Source: an uncultured Eubacteriales bacterium
GTDB lineage: Bacteria; Bacillota; Clostridia; Christensenellales; CALVMC01
Direction: 5' to 3'
DNA length: 64,000 nt
NCBI GenBank assembly: GCA_949296455.1
Contig: CASFOZ010000006.1
Coordinates: 1 to 64,000 of the forward strand
Shown: piece by piece, positions 26,494-35,880 of the stretch
Position numbering within the stretch: position 1 is the first letter of the stretch
Layout: each line of letters starts with the position of its first letter
Program-made: the position numbers and the translations under genes
The notes under the pieces: model-generated
Database searches by the model: none
Told to the model about the DNA's origin: nothing
The model's input: only the letters and a program-made list of their open reading frames with translations

Positions 26494-28101
26494 TTAAAAT
26501 ATACCGGTAATCTTATCTCCGTTTATAGTCATATTGCAAGCTGCGGGTACTTTCGGAAGACCGGGCATAAGCATAATGGAGCCGCACTCGGCAACTATAA
26601 AACCTGCCCCGCTTCTTAAATTAATATCCCGAACCTTAATTTTAAATCCGGACGGAGCGCCGAGTTTTTTTGCGTCGTCCGAAAAACTGTACTGCGTTTT
26701 TGCAATACATACGGGAAGAGCGTCTTTACCCATTTTATTTATTTCTTTTATTTTTTCCTTTGCTTCGGCGGAATATTCAACTCCCGAAGCGCCGTAAATG
26801 TTTACTGCTATTTTTTCTATTTTTTCCTCTATTTTATCGTTGATATTATAAATACATTTGAGTTTAGAAGGCTGCTGAACGGCTACAAGTGTTTCGGCTG
26901 CAAGTTCCAGAGCGCCTGCGCCGCCCTTGCCCCAACCTTCGGTTACTGCAAAGCCTGCGCCTTGTTTTTTGCATTCTTTTCTGACGGCTTCTATTTCTTC
27001 TTCCGTATCGGTATTGAATTTATTTAAAGCGACTACAACAGGAAGATTGAATTTCCCTTTAATGTTATCGATATGTCTTGTTAAGTTTGCCATACCTTTT
27101 TCCAGACATTCCATACTCTCTCCGCCGCCGTTGAATTTAAGAGAACGGACGGTTGCGACAAGTACTACTGCGTCAGGTTCGATACCTGCAATTCTGCATT
27201 TTATATCGAGAAATTTCTCTGCGCCCAAATCGGCTCCGAATCCTGCTTCCGTAACCGTAAAATCCGCAAGAGACAAAGCCTGTTTAGTGGCTATTACAGA
27301 ATTACAGCCGTGTGCGATATTTGCAAAAGGTCCGCCGTGAACGATTGCCGGGTTACCTTCGAGGGTTTGAACGAGATTGGGTTTTATTGCGTCTTTCAGA
27401 AGTATCGCCATAGCTTCTTCGGCTTTCAAATCTTTGGCAAAAACCGGTTTTTCGTCTTTTGTATAACCTACAAGAATATTACCTAATCTTTTCTTTAAAT
27501 CGTCTCCGTCTTCCGCAAGACACAAAATCGCCATAATTTCGGAAGCTGCGGTTATATCGAAACCGCTTTTTCTTTTTCCGAGAGAAATCTCTCTTAGCGC
27601 TCTTTCGTTGACGTCCATACAATAACGGTGCAGAATTCTGTTTTCGTCGATATTGAGTTCGTTTCCCTGATAAATATGATTGTTTATGAGCGCACAAAGA
27701 AGATTGTTTGCGGAAGTTATAGCGTGCAAATCGCCCGTAAAATGCAAATTTATATCAACCATAGGCGCAATCTGAGCCCTGCCGCCGCCCGTTGCACCGC
27801 CTTTAAGCCCGAAGACGGGGCCTAAAGAAGGCTCTCTTAACGCAAGGCATACCTTTTTGCCTGTTTTTCTGAGAGCGTCGCAAAGACCGATTGAAACGGT
27901 TGTTTTCCCTTCTCCCATAGGGGTGGGATTTATTGCGGTAACAAGAATAAGTTTACCCTTTCTTTTGCCTACGGGTTTATTTATTTTTGCGATTTTGTCG
28001 CCGTAAAAAATCAAATCTTTCTTTTTAAGACCGAGTTTTTTTGCAACGGACTCTATTGATTTTAGTTTTGTGCTTTCAGCAATTTCGATATCGGAACTCA
28101 T
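26494..28101 (-). CDS. fhs: formate-tetrahydrofolate ligase
   Basis: 535 residues, slightly short of the usual 555. P-loop region ITPxxxGEGKTT appears as INPTPMGEGKTTVSIG, followed by CLREPSLGPVFGLKGGATGG, INLHFTGDLHAI and KFNTDT. ATP-dependent formation of 10-formyl-THF from formate, feeding purine synthesis and one-carbon or acetogenic metabolism. The TAAGGAG ribosome site lies in the last codons of the upstream acetyltransferase gene; the two genes are three bases apart. Confidence 0.95.
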   Translation of the reverse strand: MSSDIEIAESTKLKSIESVAKKLGLKKKDLIFYGDKIAKINKPVGKRKGKLILVTAINPTPMGEGKTTVSIGLCDALRKTGKKVCLALREPSLGPVFGLKGGATGGGRAQIAPMVDINLHFTGDLHAITSANNLLCALINNHIYQGNELNIDENRILHRYCMDVNERALREISLGKRKSGFDITAASEIMAILCLAEDGDDLKKRLGNILVGYTKDEKPVFAKDLKAEEAMAILLKDAIKPNLVQTLEGNPAIVHGGPFANIAHGCNSVIATKQALSLADFTVTEAGFGADLGAEKFLDIKCRIAGIEPDAVVLVATVRSLKFNGGGESMECLEKGMANLTRHIDNIKGKFNLPVVVALNKFNTDTEEEIEAVRKECKKQGAGFAVTEGWGKGGAGALELAAETLVAVQQPSKLKCIYNINDKIEEKIEKIAVNIYGASGVEYSAEAKEKIKEINKMGKDALPVCIAKTQYSFSDDAKKLGAPSGFKIKVRDINLRSGAGFIVAECGSIMLMPGLPKVPAACNMTINGDKITGIF

Positions 28102-28104
28102 AAA

Positions 28105-28473
28105 CTACTCCTTACATTTAGACGGAAAAACCAATTTATCGGGAAAGACCGACATAACCCCGCCTTTTTTTTTGAAACCGAATTTATAAAAATAATCGGA
28201 AACATAATCGACAACTATTTCCTTACCGTAATCTGCAAGTCTTGATATTAAAACTCTTGTAGTAAAATCTCCGTAACCTTTACTGCGGAATTCTTCGAGT
28301 ATTCCTACCCCTTTTATATGTACCGTATCCGAATAATAAAATGCGGCGATACCGACGGGAGTTTTGTCGCATTCCACAACTGCAAAAACAGCATTTTCAG
28401 GTTTTTCGACTTTTAAAGAATCGAACATAGAATCGATAAGAGAATTATCTTCGGTAAGTTCAAGATTAATCAT
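28105..28473 (-). CDS. small GNAT-family acetyltransferase
   Basis: 122 residues, short for GNAT (about 150). The core acetyl-CoA strand-helix is visible: VHIKGVGILEEFRSKGYGDFTTRVLI (the R.KGYG equivalent of the Q/RxxGxG/A loop), followed by YVSDYFYKFGFKKKGG, the typical C-terminal YxxxGF block. Substrate unknown. First gene before fhs on a shared transcript, three-base spacing. Confidence 0.8.
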   Translation of the reverse strand: MINLELTEDNSLIDSMFDSLKVEKPENAVFAVVECDKTPVGIAAFYYSDTVHIKGVGILEEFRSKGYGDFTTRVLISRLADYGKEIVVDYVSDYFYKFGFKKKGGVMSVFPDKLVFPSKCKE

Positions 28474-28530
28474 AAATTTATTTTAAATAATAGATATAAT
28501 TATGTCAATTTATTTTATTAAAACTTAATA

Positions 28531-28555
28531 AAAACCGCCTTTATAAGGCGGTTTT
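28531..28555 (-). terminator. rho-independent terminator of the cytidylate-kinase-like gene
   Basis: 11-bp stem AAAACCGCCTT / AAGGCGGTTTT with a three-base loop, 44 bases after the stop of the gene to its right. Confidence 0.85.
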
Positions 28556-28598
28556 CAAATCAATAAATCACATATTGTAATATGAGCATATTTTCATA

Positions 28599-29213
28599 TT
28601 ACTTGCTTTCGAGAACATTTACATACTCTATAATAAAATCTCCGACCTTTTCGATACCGAGTTTAGAGGTATTAATACAGATATCGTAATTTATGGGATT
28701 TCCCCATTCCTGCTCAGTATAAGTGCTGTAATAGTGAGCTCTTTGCTTATCGATACGAAGAATTTGTTTTTCGGTATTTTTAAATTTCTGGTCGTATTTT
28801 TCTTCCACTCTTTTTTTACGGCTTTGAAGGTCGGCATATAAAAAGACATTCACGACGTTGGATTGTTTTTTAAGGACGAAATCAGAACATCTTCCGACGA
28901 TAACGCAAGGTTCTTTTGCTTTTTCGAGAATAATATCCGATTGAGTTTTAAATAATTTGTCGTTTATCGCCATCTCTCCTATATAAGGCGAAAAATATCC
29001 CATGGAAGGATTGGCATAAACCATATTGCCGAACAACTTGCTGGCTTTCTCGTCGTAAGCTGCGTAAACCTCGGGAGAGACATTGTTTTCCTGTGCTGCA
29101 AGAGAAATCAGTTTATTATCATAGAAAGGAATTTTTAATTTTTCCGCAATGTAATAACCTATAATTCTTCCGCCGGAACCGAATTGCCTGCTGATAGTGA
29201 TTACATGTTTCAT
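28599..29213 (-). CDS. cytidylate-kinase-like family protein
   Basis: 204 residues. Starts ITISRQFGSGGRIIGYYIAEKL; the Walker A is the divergent GSGGR form typical of the cytidylate-kinase-like family rather than GxxGxGKS. ILEKAKEPCVIVGRCSDFVL and VNVFLYADLQSRKKRV match the NMP-kinase core. Members are abundant in Clostridia; the phosphate acceptor is generally not known. AAAGGGGG ribosome site, own promoter and terminator. Confidence 0.85.
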   Translation of the reverse strand: MKHVITISRQFGSGGRIIGYYIAEKLKIPFYDNKLISLAAQENNVSPEVYAAYDEKASKLFGNMVYANPSMGYFSPYIGEMAINDKLFKTQSDIILEKAKEPCVIVGRCSDFVLKKQSNVVNVFLYADLQSRKKRVEEKYDQKFKNTEKQILRIDKQRAHYYSTYTEQEWGNPINYDICINTSKLGIEKVGDFIIEYVNVLESK

Positions 29214-29252
29214 AGAAAAGCCCCCTTTAAATCCTTTAAGGATTATAGAAAT

Positions 29253-29281
29253 ATTTTATCAAAATCCTTTGCAAAAGTCAA
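29253..29281 (-). promoter_or_regulatory. promoter of the cytidylate-kinase-like gene
   Basis: Minus-strand TTGACT (29276-29281), 17 bases, TAAAAT (29253-29258). The leader holds a short palindrome AATCC-N5-GGATT (29230-29244). The rest of the 29214-29543 gap holds short inverted repeats (GTCAAC/GTTGAC at 29297-29319) but no ORF or recognisable RNA. Confidence 0.6.
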
Positions 29282-29543
29282 TTAAACTTATTAACCGTCA
29301 ACAGTTAAAAGCCGTTGACATTTAATGCAAAATCATTAATTTCGATATCCGATATTACAATTAACAATTAACTGAAATTATACCCTTTTTTTCTGCGATT
29401 ATAATCAAGTTAAATACGGCACTCAAACGCCGTCAATCAGAAAATTTTCAATATTCGGCCGCCATACGGCGATAATCCGTTACGATAAATTTCCGTTTTT
29501 TGGAAGAAAGTCCATAATCCGATAAATTATAAATTGAAAATAA

Positions 29544-30311
29544 CTACCCTTTTTTTCTTATATAGGTAAATGCTTCTATATCCTTGATTGCACGGCTTTT
29601 AGAGTTACCGCTTTTATAATCTGCTTTATCTTTAATTTTTACGGAATCACTGTTCTTTTTCTTTTTTGAATAGGAAGTATTTTCGATTTTTTCCCTTCTG
29701 TATCCGCCGTAATCTTTCTTACTTGCAGAAAAATCATTACTTTTATTTTTAGCCTTTTTATACTGTTCCGCTGTTTGTCCCGTTTTATGATTTTTATATT
29801 CATTGTTATTACGGTGCTTTTTTTGAACGGTACCGGAAATATTTAGAGAATTTTCGTTACCGTTTTCACCGCTTTTTTTCTTATTGAAAGTATTTAAAGG
29901 TTTGTTGCTTTTTATATTCTGCGAAGTTCTTTTTTTCTCGGGATTTTTTTTAGAAGACAATTCATTGTTATAACTTTGTCCTTCGCTTTTGAAGGCAGTT
30001 TTCGTTACTTTTCCTTTTCCTTTAAAGTTATTTTTACCGTAATTTAAGGAATGGTTTTCAGTTCCTTTATTTTTATTGTCAGATTTTTTTACGCTCTTTC
30101 TTCCGCTGTTTTTCATTTCTTCTGCGGATATTTTATTTTTTCCGTTTTCCGATTGCGATTCGTTTTTAAGATAAGAAGCGAAAAAATCGAGAGGGGTAAA
30201 ATCGGTACCGTTTTCGAAATTATACCTTCTGAGAGCGGAATTTATCTCTTCTTTTTCTTTAAAGTTGCTTCTTTCTATTAAAGTCAGCGCTTTGATAAGT
30301 TTGTTTTCCAT
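29544..30311 (-). CDS. Lys/Asn/Ser-rich protein of unknown function
   Basis: 255 residues. The first ~52 residues look folded (NKLIKALTLIERSNFKEKEE, RRYNFENGTDFTPLDFFASYL), and the remaining 200 are low-complexity, strongly basic and rich in Lys, Asn, Ser and Gly with few hydrophobics, ending AIKDIEAFTYIRKKG. Such a tail is likely disordered and could bind RNA or DNA. No signal peptide or membrane segment. Ribosome site AAGAGGTAAC. It lies 29 bases after an AEC transporter gene and probably shares its transcript. I do not recognise a family. Confidence 0.7.
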   Translation of the reverse strand: MENKLIKALTLIERSNFKEKEEINSALRRYNFENGTDFTPLDFFASYLKNESQSENGKNKISAEEMKNSGRKSVKKSDNKNKGTENHSLNYGKNNFKGKGKVTKTAFKSEGQSYNNELSSKKNPEKKRTSQNIKSNKPLNTFNKKKSGENGNENSLNISGTVQKKHRNNNEYKNHKTGQTAEQYKKAKNKSNDFSASKKDYGGYRREKIENTSYSKKKKNSDSVKIKDKADYKSGNSKSRAIKDIEAFTYIRKKG

Positions 30312-30340
30312 AAATGTTACCTCTTGTTTTTTGACAAAGG

Positions 30341-31276
30341 TTAAAATATTCCCAAATGTTTAAAAGTATAAACTGCTAAAAATACGCTTATAAGAGAAAC
30401 GAGCGCCGAAAAAGCCACGATTTCGGCTGCAAGTTCGTAATCTGAGTTTTCGTTTTTTGCCATAACATAACTCGATACGGCAACGGGTGAAAAATAAGCT
30501 GCGGTCAGTACGGCAATTTCTATACCCGTAAAATTCATAGCCCTTGCAATAAGAAGAATAATTACGGGAAGAATAATACCCCTTATGGCAACTGTTGAAA
30601 AAATTAAATTAAGGTCTTTATAAATGTGTTTGAAATTAAGTTCTGCACCCAAAAGCAAAAAGGCAAGAGGAGTAGCCATAGACGCTACTTCCTTAAGGGG
30701 TATAGCTTCGGGAATACGCAATCTGCAAAGGGAAACTATTATTCCTATTACGCTGCCTATTATAATAGGATTTTTTATAACTTCCAAAAGACATCTTTTA
30801 AGGCTGTGTTCTCTTAAAGGATTATAATACGAAAGAATAAAAGAAGCGTAAACATTATAAAGCGGAACGAGAAAGGCTCCGACTATGGCGGCGACATTTC
30901 CGCCCTCCGCCCCGTAAATGGCCTGACAGATAGGAATACCGAACAGAATGAAATTGCTTCTGAACATTGCCTGGATAATTACTCCCCTTTTTTCAGGAGT
31001 TTTAAATATGAAATGGCATATCGGCCATGAACCGAAAAATATAAGCGAAGTAGTTATAAGGACAAATCCTACGAGTTTTCCGTCAAAGTCGGTAAGAAAA
31101 TCGGAAGTTCCTAAATTGTAAATCATAAGAACGGGAAAAAGAAACTGAAAGGTGAAATTATTCGCTCCTTTTAAAAATCCTTCCGATATTATACCGAATC
31201 TTTTAAGTAAAAATCCGGTTAAAATAAGAATGAATATAGGCAAAATTATTTCGCCGGAAAACAGAAAAGCGTCCAT
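30341..31276 (-). CDS. AEC-family (auxin efflux carrier-like) transporter
   Basis: 311 residues from the ATG at 31276. The upstream ATG at 31297 overlaps a -10-like TATAAT (31296-31301), which would place transcription start near 31289, so the internal start is preferred. About ten hydrophobic segments in two groups of five, with PIFILILTGFLLKRFGI at the start and GIPICQAIYG, TPLAFLLLGAEL in the middle, typical of the AEC/malate permease superfamily. Probably exports an organic acid or similar anion. No ribosome site is evident for either ATG. Confidence 0.85.
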   Translation of the reverse strand: MDAFLFSGEIILPIFILILTGFLLKRFGIISEGFLKGANNFTFQFLFPVLMIYNLGTSDFLTDFDGKLVGFVLITTSLIFFGSWPICHFIFKTPEKRGVIIQAMFRSNFILFGIPICQAIYGAEGGNVAAIVGAFLVPLYNVYASFILSYYNPLREHSLKRCLLEVIKNPIIIGSVIGIIVSLCRLRIPEAIPLKEVASMATPLAFLLLGAELNFKHIYKDLNLIFSTVAIRGIILPVIILLIARAMNFTGIEIAVLTAAYFSPVAVSSYVMAKNENSDYELAAEIVAFSALVSLISVFLAVYTFKHLGIF

Positions 31277-31387
31277 AAAACAATAATAACACAACATTAT
31301 AAAAAAACAGAGTGTTTGAAATAAAGTTTTTTAAAAATAAAATAAAAAAAGGCTGAAAGTAAAAATTTTTAAACTTTTAAGTGCGGT

Positions 31388-31415
31388 AACCTAAAATTTT
31401 TAAAAAGCATACATT
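31388..31415 (+). promoter_or_regulatory. candidate sporulation (sigma-K or sigma-E) promoter of dpaA
   Basis: AACC at 31388-31391, 16 bases, CATACATT at 31408-31415. This fits the sigma-K pattern mAC-N16/17-CATAnnnT and the sigma-E -10 box CATACAnT; no sigma-A pair is visible here. In Bacillus the orthologous genes are under sigma-K. Confidence 0.45.
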
Positions 31416-31433
31416 GTAATATCGAGGTGAAAT

Positions 31434-32192
31434 ATGGAAAATCTGACCTTCGTTACCGACCTTACAGACCTTAGAATGACTTACCTTTACGACCAGCTGT
31501 GGGCTTTGGGATACAATACGAAAAAATATAAGAGAAAGGAACAATATCTGGGAAAGGTTTGTTATCTTTTTTCTCCTGCGAGAAAATTCACAAGAGAAGA
31601 GATAGAAGACCTTAACGGAAACAGTATTATGTTTTCAGGCAAGCACCCTTTCGGCGAAATACTTGCCGTAAAGCATATAGAATTTTTCGACCTTACGAAA
31701 GACGAGTTTTATAACTACAAAAATGCAGTTCTCACCGCAGAAGCGGTTCTAATGCTTGTTATACAGAATACCGTTTCGTCGCTAAAAAAATTAAACATAC
31801 TTATTACCGGCTACGGACGGGTGGCAAGTGCAGTTGCCGAACTTTTTTCAAAACTGAATCTCGATATTTCGATAGCCACAAACGATAAAAACGAAAGAGA
31901 CAGAGCCCTTATCGTGACCGATAAGGTATATCCCCTGCTTCCGCCGCTTAACACTTACGATTGCATAATAAACACTGTTCCCAAAGAAATATTTTCTAAG
32001 GACAGAATCGGCGAGATTAAGTCTTCCGCCCTTATACTCGATGTCGCAAGCGTGCAATGCGTTTCGGAAAAAGAGCAGCTCGGTATGAGTGCTAACTATA
32101 TGCATCAGACGGGACTGCCGGGAAAATACTGTCCTAAATGCGCAGGTGCTATTCTTAAAAACTCTATACTCACAACACTTAAAAAAATATAA
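31434..32192 (+). CDS. dpaA: dipicolinate synthase subunit A
   Basis: 252 residues (Bacillus SpoVFA about 297). N-terminal domain, then a Rossmann fold with LNILITGYGRVASAVAELF and the C-terminal LDVASVQCV and MHQTGLPGKYCPKCAG blocks diagnostic of DpaA. With DpaB it makes pyridine-2,6-dicarboxylate from dihydrodipicolinate in the mother cell during sporulation; calcium dipicolinate confers spore heat resistance. GAGGTGA ribosome site. dpaB follows after 16 bases. A DpaA gene strongly implies an endospore former. Confidence 0.93.
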   Translation: MENLTFVTDLTDLRMTYLYDQLWALGYNTKKYKRKEQYLGKVCYLFSPARKFTREEIEDLNGNSIMFSGKHPFGEILAVKHIEFFDLTKDEFYNYKNAVLTAEAVLMLVIQNTVSSLKKLNILITGYGRVASAVAELFSKLNLDISIATNDKNERDRALIVTDKVYPLLPPLNTYDCIINTVPKEIFSKDRIGEIKSSALILDVASVQCVSEKEQLGMSANYMHQTGLPGKYCPKCAGAILKNSILTTLKKI

Positions 32193-32208
32193 AAACGAGA
32201 TGATAAAT

Positions 32209-32793
32209 ATGGAAAAAATAAAAGTAGGATTTTGCATAACGGGTTCTTTTTGCACCTTTGAAAAGGTTTTGAAGGAAATGAAAAACCTTGTCGACAAAAA
32301 TTACGATGTTACCGCCGTAGTCTCAGACAACGCTAAAAGTCTCGATACCCGTTTTTATAAAGCCAAAGATTTTTTGGAAGAACTTAAAAAAATTACAGGA
32401 AAGGAAGTTATTGACTCTATCGTAAAAGCCGAACCGATAGGTCCTAAAAATTATTTCGATATACTTGTGGTTGCTCCCGCAACGGGAAACACCATAGCAA
32501 AAATAAGCAGAGGAATAACCGACACAACCGTTACTATGGCGGTGAAATCCCATCTCAGAAATTCAAGACCCGTCGTTATCGCAATTTCCACAAACGACGG
32601 ACTAGGGGCTGCGGCGGAAAATTTCGGAAAAATTCTTACGAGAAAAAATCTTTACTTCGTTCCCTTCGGTCAGGACGATTTTATAAAAAAACCTTGTTCT
32701 CTCGTTGCCGATATGACAAAACTCGAAGATACCGTTCGCTGCGCTTTGAAAGGCGAGCAAATTCAACCCCTTATTGTGCAACACAATACTTAG
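32209..32793 (+). CDS. dpaB: dipicolinate synthase subunit B (flavoprotein)
   Basis: 194 residues from the ATG at 32209. An ATG nine bases earlier is possible, but GAG immediately abuts it, giving no ribosome spacing. Flavoprotein fold of the HFCD type: KVGFCITGSFCTFEKV at the N-terminus, LVVAPATGNTIAKISRGITD (FMN phosphate and catalytic loop), ISTNDGLGAAAENFG and LYFVPFGQDD at the end, as in SpoVFB. Acts with DpaA. Confidence 0.93.
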   Translation: MEKIKVGFCITGSFCTFEKVLKEMKNLVDKNYDVTAVVSDNAKSLDTRFYKAKDFLEELKKITGKEVIDSIVKAEPIGPKNYFDILVVAPATGNTIAKISRGITDTTVTMAVKSHLRNSRPVVIAISTNDGLGAAAENFGKILTRKNLYFVPFGQDDFIKKPCSLVADMTKLEDTVRCALKGEQIQPLIVQHNT

Positions 32794-32980
32794 TGCATAC
32801 AACACTTAACGCACAGTGAAATATATAATTATTAAGAGATTATTAAATAAATAGCAATAGATTTAAAGATATTCAGTTAAAGAAGAAATTTTCTGATTTG
32901 TCTTAACTTTAAATTAAAACGGAATTTACCTTAAAGTATATTGCAAAATGGAAATCGGTGTGCTAAACTATAATCGCAAT

Positions 32981-33054
32981 GCGGATATAGTTTAGTGGTA
33001 AAACTTCGGCTTCCCAAGCCGCCGTTGTGGGTTCGATTCCCATTATCCGCTCCA
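32981..33054 (+). tRNA. tRNA-Gly(CCC)
   Basis: 74 bases with encoded CCA. Acceptor GCGGATA / TATCCGC with U discriminator, D-loop TTTAGTGGTAAAA, anticodon loop TTCCCAA (CCC at 33013-33015), T-arm GTGGGTTCGATTCCCAT. A TATAAT at 32969-32974 places transcription start at or next to the mature 5' end. Confidence 0.93.
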
Positions 33055-33056
33055 AA

Positions 33057-33079
33057 AAAACCTGCTTTACGCAGGTTTT
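33057..33079 (+). terminator. rho-independent terminator of tRNA-Gly
   Basis: 9-bp stem AAAACCTGC / GCAGGTTTT with loop TTTAC, starting three bases after the tRNA. The remaining bases to 33337 hold no credible gene. Confidence 0.85.
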
Positions 33080-33337
33080 CTTAATTTATGAATCGTTAAT
33101 CAACAATCTTATAATAAGGATAAATAACTATATTTTTAATATCGATATCGAAAAAACCTATTTTATTTGTATTTACGATTTTTCGGTTAACGCTCTTGCG
33201 GTGCTCGACTTTCCGTAAGCATAGTCCTGTCTTGAAAATTTCCGTTATCGATTTGCGATACAAATTTATTTTTAACAAGAAAAAAGATTTACTGTTTTTC
33301 CGTTACTTCTTTAGCGTTATCCATTCAAAACACACCG

Positions 33338-35824
33338 CTATTCCGTTCTGAGAGCGGTTACGGGATTTTTCTTTGCTGCAATCTTTGACGGAATAAGTCC
33401 TGCGACCAAAGTTAGCACCATACTTATCGCAATCAGAATAAGAGCTGTTGCCCAATGCAAGTTCGCAAGATTGGAAATACCGAAACTGTTTGAAACGGCA
33501 ATATTTATCGGAATGTTGATAAGCGCTGTTATAAAGATTCCCAAAACTCCCGCAAAAAGTCCTATAATAAGCGTTTCGGCTTTAAACACTCTCGAAACAT
33601 CTTTTTTGCGTGCGCCTAAACTTCTTAAAACGCCTATTTCCTTTGTTCTTTCTATTACCGAAACATAAGTAATTATACCTATCATAATAGAGGATACAAC
33701 AAGGGAAATTGCGCTGAATGCGACAAGAACGACCGATACCGTATCGACCATTTCATCCATAACGGTGAAAATTATTCCCGACATATCGGTATAAATAATC
33801 TGTTCCTCTTCACTCTTTCCTTCGTTCCATTTATCGAGATAGGCAATTATCTCGTTTTTGCTGTCAAAGTCAGAAGGATATATTGAAACCGACGACGGAA
33901 CGGATATAGCACCTAACTTTCTGAGTTGGGTTTGTAAAGCTTCTTCAAGTTCCTCTTCATCGGTAATAGGCTTTTCAAACTCTCCTACTTTTAAGGTAAA
34001 AGTCTTACCGGTAGTTACGTCTATCGTTTTATTTTCTTCTTTAAGTTGCTCTTGAACTATCTGAGACTTTCCGTTTTCTTCAAGCACATATTCCGTAAGA
34101 GCCGATGTATAAACGAGTCCCTGATTTAAAAATGAAGTGTCCGAACTTTCCTTGACTCTGATAATACTTACAATCTTTAAAGGCACGCCTTTTTCGTAGG
34201 CGGAATTCAAGTCGTCGGTTACGGTAAAAATGCCGTTGTCATTCTGATAATAAACATCGTTTAAAAGAAGTCGGAACTCTTTGCCTAACAGACTTTCGAA
34301 AGAAACGCTTTCCTGCCCATCTTCGAATCCTATATTAAGGGCATTCAAAGCTTGTGTGGAAAGTCTGTTATACTTATCGACTACAAGACTTATTTCGTTA
34401 TAGGAAGACGGAAATTTTTCGCCTGCAATTAAGTCGTAGTGGCTTTCTATAAACTCATCGTTATTAAGCATTTCCTGAAAGCCGGTGTCGGCGGTATTCA
34501 TTACGGAAACAGTTCCGTTATGCTTTGTAGAAATATTCATACTAACGCCGTAAGAATAATTTATCGCAAGAAGCAAGGAAGAGTCTATCTTATTTATATA
34601 ATCAATATATTCCTGAGTTATAATGTTTTCTTTTATGAACTGATCCGACATGGGTTCATAAGGATAAATGCGGTCGGAATTGTCGGGATATGCTTCGAGT
34701 TCGACTTCGAGTCCGTTCTGCATAGCCATAATTTCGTCTAATTTATAAGCGCTTTTTGTAATCTGAATAGGACTTTGGCTTAAAGATTCGGTTTGAATAT
34801 TGTTTATATACTGACTGAGTCCGTTCGAAAGGGACAGAACGAGTGCGATGCCGATAATACCTATACTGCCCGCAAATCCCGTCATAAAAGTCCTTCCTTT
34901 TTTAGTAAGAAGATTTTTTAAACTTAAAGCTATTGCGGTAAAAAACGACATTGAGGTTCTGCTTTCATTGTTTTTTCTTTTAAAAAGCCTTTTGAAATTC
35001 TTTTTCTTAACCGCACCATCGTCAATCTTTCCGTCGGCTATATCCGCTGAGTTATCGTTTTGACTTTTAACCGAGTTTTCAGCGGTCTGATTTGTTTGTT
35101 TTGATTTTGCTTTCTTTTTTTCGGAAGAAAGGGAATTTTTATTCGTGTCGATTCTGTTTTCGCTTGAAATTATTTCGCCGTCAAGAAGTCTTATTATTCT
35201 CGAACTGTATTTATCGGCAAGGGAATCGTTATGGGTTACCATAATTACGAGTCTTTCGTTTGAAACCTCTTTAAGAAGTTCCATTACCTGATTGCTCGTC
35301 TCACTGTCGAGTGCGCCGGTAGGCTCGTCGGCAAGGATAATATCGGGATTATTTACAAGAGCCCTTGCGATAGCTACTCTCTGCATTTGACCGCCCGAAA
35401 GCTGATTGGGCCTTTTATTAATCTGTTCGCTGAGTCCTACCCTGTCGAGAGCTTTTAATGAAGCTTCTCTTCTTTCTTTCGGTGAAAGACCGCAAAGAGT
35501 AAGAGCAAGTTCAACATTACCTAAAACCGTTAAATGGGGTATCAGATTGTAACTTTGAAACACAAACCCGATAGAACGATTTCTGTAAGCGTCCCAGTCT
35601 TTGTCTTTATACTCTTTTGTGGAAGTTCCGTTTATAATAAGGTCGCCCTCCGTGTAAGAGTCTAAGCCGCCTATGATATTTAAAAGAGTTGTCTTTCCGC
35701 AGCCGGAAGGTCCTAAAATACTGACGAATTCGTTCTTTTCGAATTTAAGATTTATATTTTTAAGCGCTGTAACTGTTCCGCTGCCTGCTTTATAAACCTT
35801 TTTGATATTGACAAGTTCCAACAT
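33338..35824 (-). CDS. ABC transporter ATPase-permease fusion (MacB-like)
   Basis: 828 residues from the ATG at 35824 with AAAGGGTG upstream; the longer ORF has no ribosome site and would cross the promoter. ATPase domain (about 1-225) with Walker A GPSGCGKTT, signature LSGGQMQRVA, Walker B ILADEPTGALD and the H-loop MVTHND. A charged linker (about 230-300), one membrane segment near 325-345, a large extracellular domain, and three C-terminal segments of the FtsX type with ISLVVSSIMIGIITYVSVIERTKEIGVLRSLGARKKDV. Mechanotransmission-type exporter of peptides, lipids or antibiotics rather than a classical importer. Divergent from marR, which probably regulates it. Confidence 0.9.
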   Translation of the reverse strand: MLELVNIKKVYKAGSGTVTALKNINLKFEKNEFVSILGPSGCGKTTLLNIIGGLDSYTEGDLIINGTSTKEYKDKDWDAYRNRSIGFVFQSYNLIPHLTVLGNVELALTLCGLSPKERREASLKALDRVGLSEQINKRPNQLSGGQMQRVAIARALVNNPDIILADEPTGALDSETSNQVMELLKEVSNERLVIMVTHNDSLADKYSSRIIRLLDGEIISSENRIDTNKNSLSSEKKKAKSKQTNQTAENSVKSQNDNSADIADGKIDDGAVKKKNFKRLFKRKNNESRTSMSFFTAIALSLKNLLTKKGRTFMTGFAGSIGIIGIALVLSLSNGLSQYINNIQTESLSQSPIQITKSAYKLDEIMAMQNGLEVELEAYPDNSDRIYPYEPMSDQFIKENIITQEYIDYINKIDSSLLLAINYSYGVSMNISTKHNGTVSVMNTADTGFQEMLNNDEFIESHYDLIAGEKFPSSYNEISLVVDKYNRLSTQALNALNIGFEDGQESVSFESLLGKEFRLLLNDVYYQNDNGIFTVTDDLNSAYEKGVPLKIVSIIRVKESSDTSFLNQGLVYTSALTEYVLEENGKSQIVQEQLKEENKTIDVTTGKTFTLKVGEFEKPITDEEELEEALQTQLRKLGAISVPSSVSIYPSDFDSKNEIIAYLDKWNEGKSEEEQIIYTDMSGIIFTVMDEMVDTVSVVLVAFSAISLVVSSIMIGIITYVSVIERTKEIGVLRSLGARKKDVSRVFKAETLIIGLFAGVLGIFITALINIPINIAVSNSFGISNLANLHWATALILIAISMVLTLVAGLIPSKIAAKKNPVTALRTE

Positions 35825-35841
35825 ATTATCACCCTTTAAAT

Positions 35842-35870
35842 ATTTTAACCTATTTAAAGTAATATGTAAA
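35842..35870 (-). promoter_or_regulatory. sigma-A promoter of the ABC fusion gene
   Basis: Minus-strand TTTACA (35865-35870), 17 bases, TAAAAT (35842-35847). Confidence 0.65.
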
Positions 35871-35880
35871 CCGATTGTAA

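Noticed and set aside
33027-33218. 63-residue ORF after tRNA-Gly
   Set aside because: Begins inside the tRNA gene and runs over its terminator; no ribosome site; low-complexity AT-rich product.
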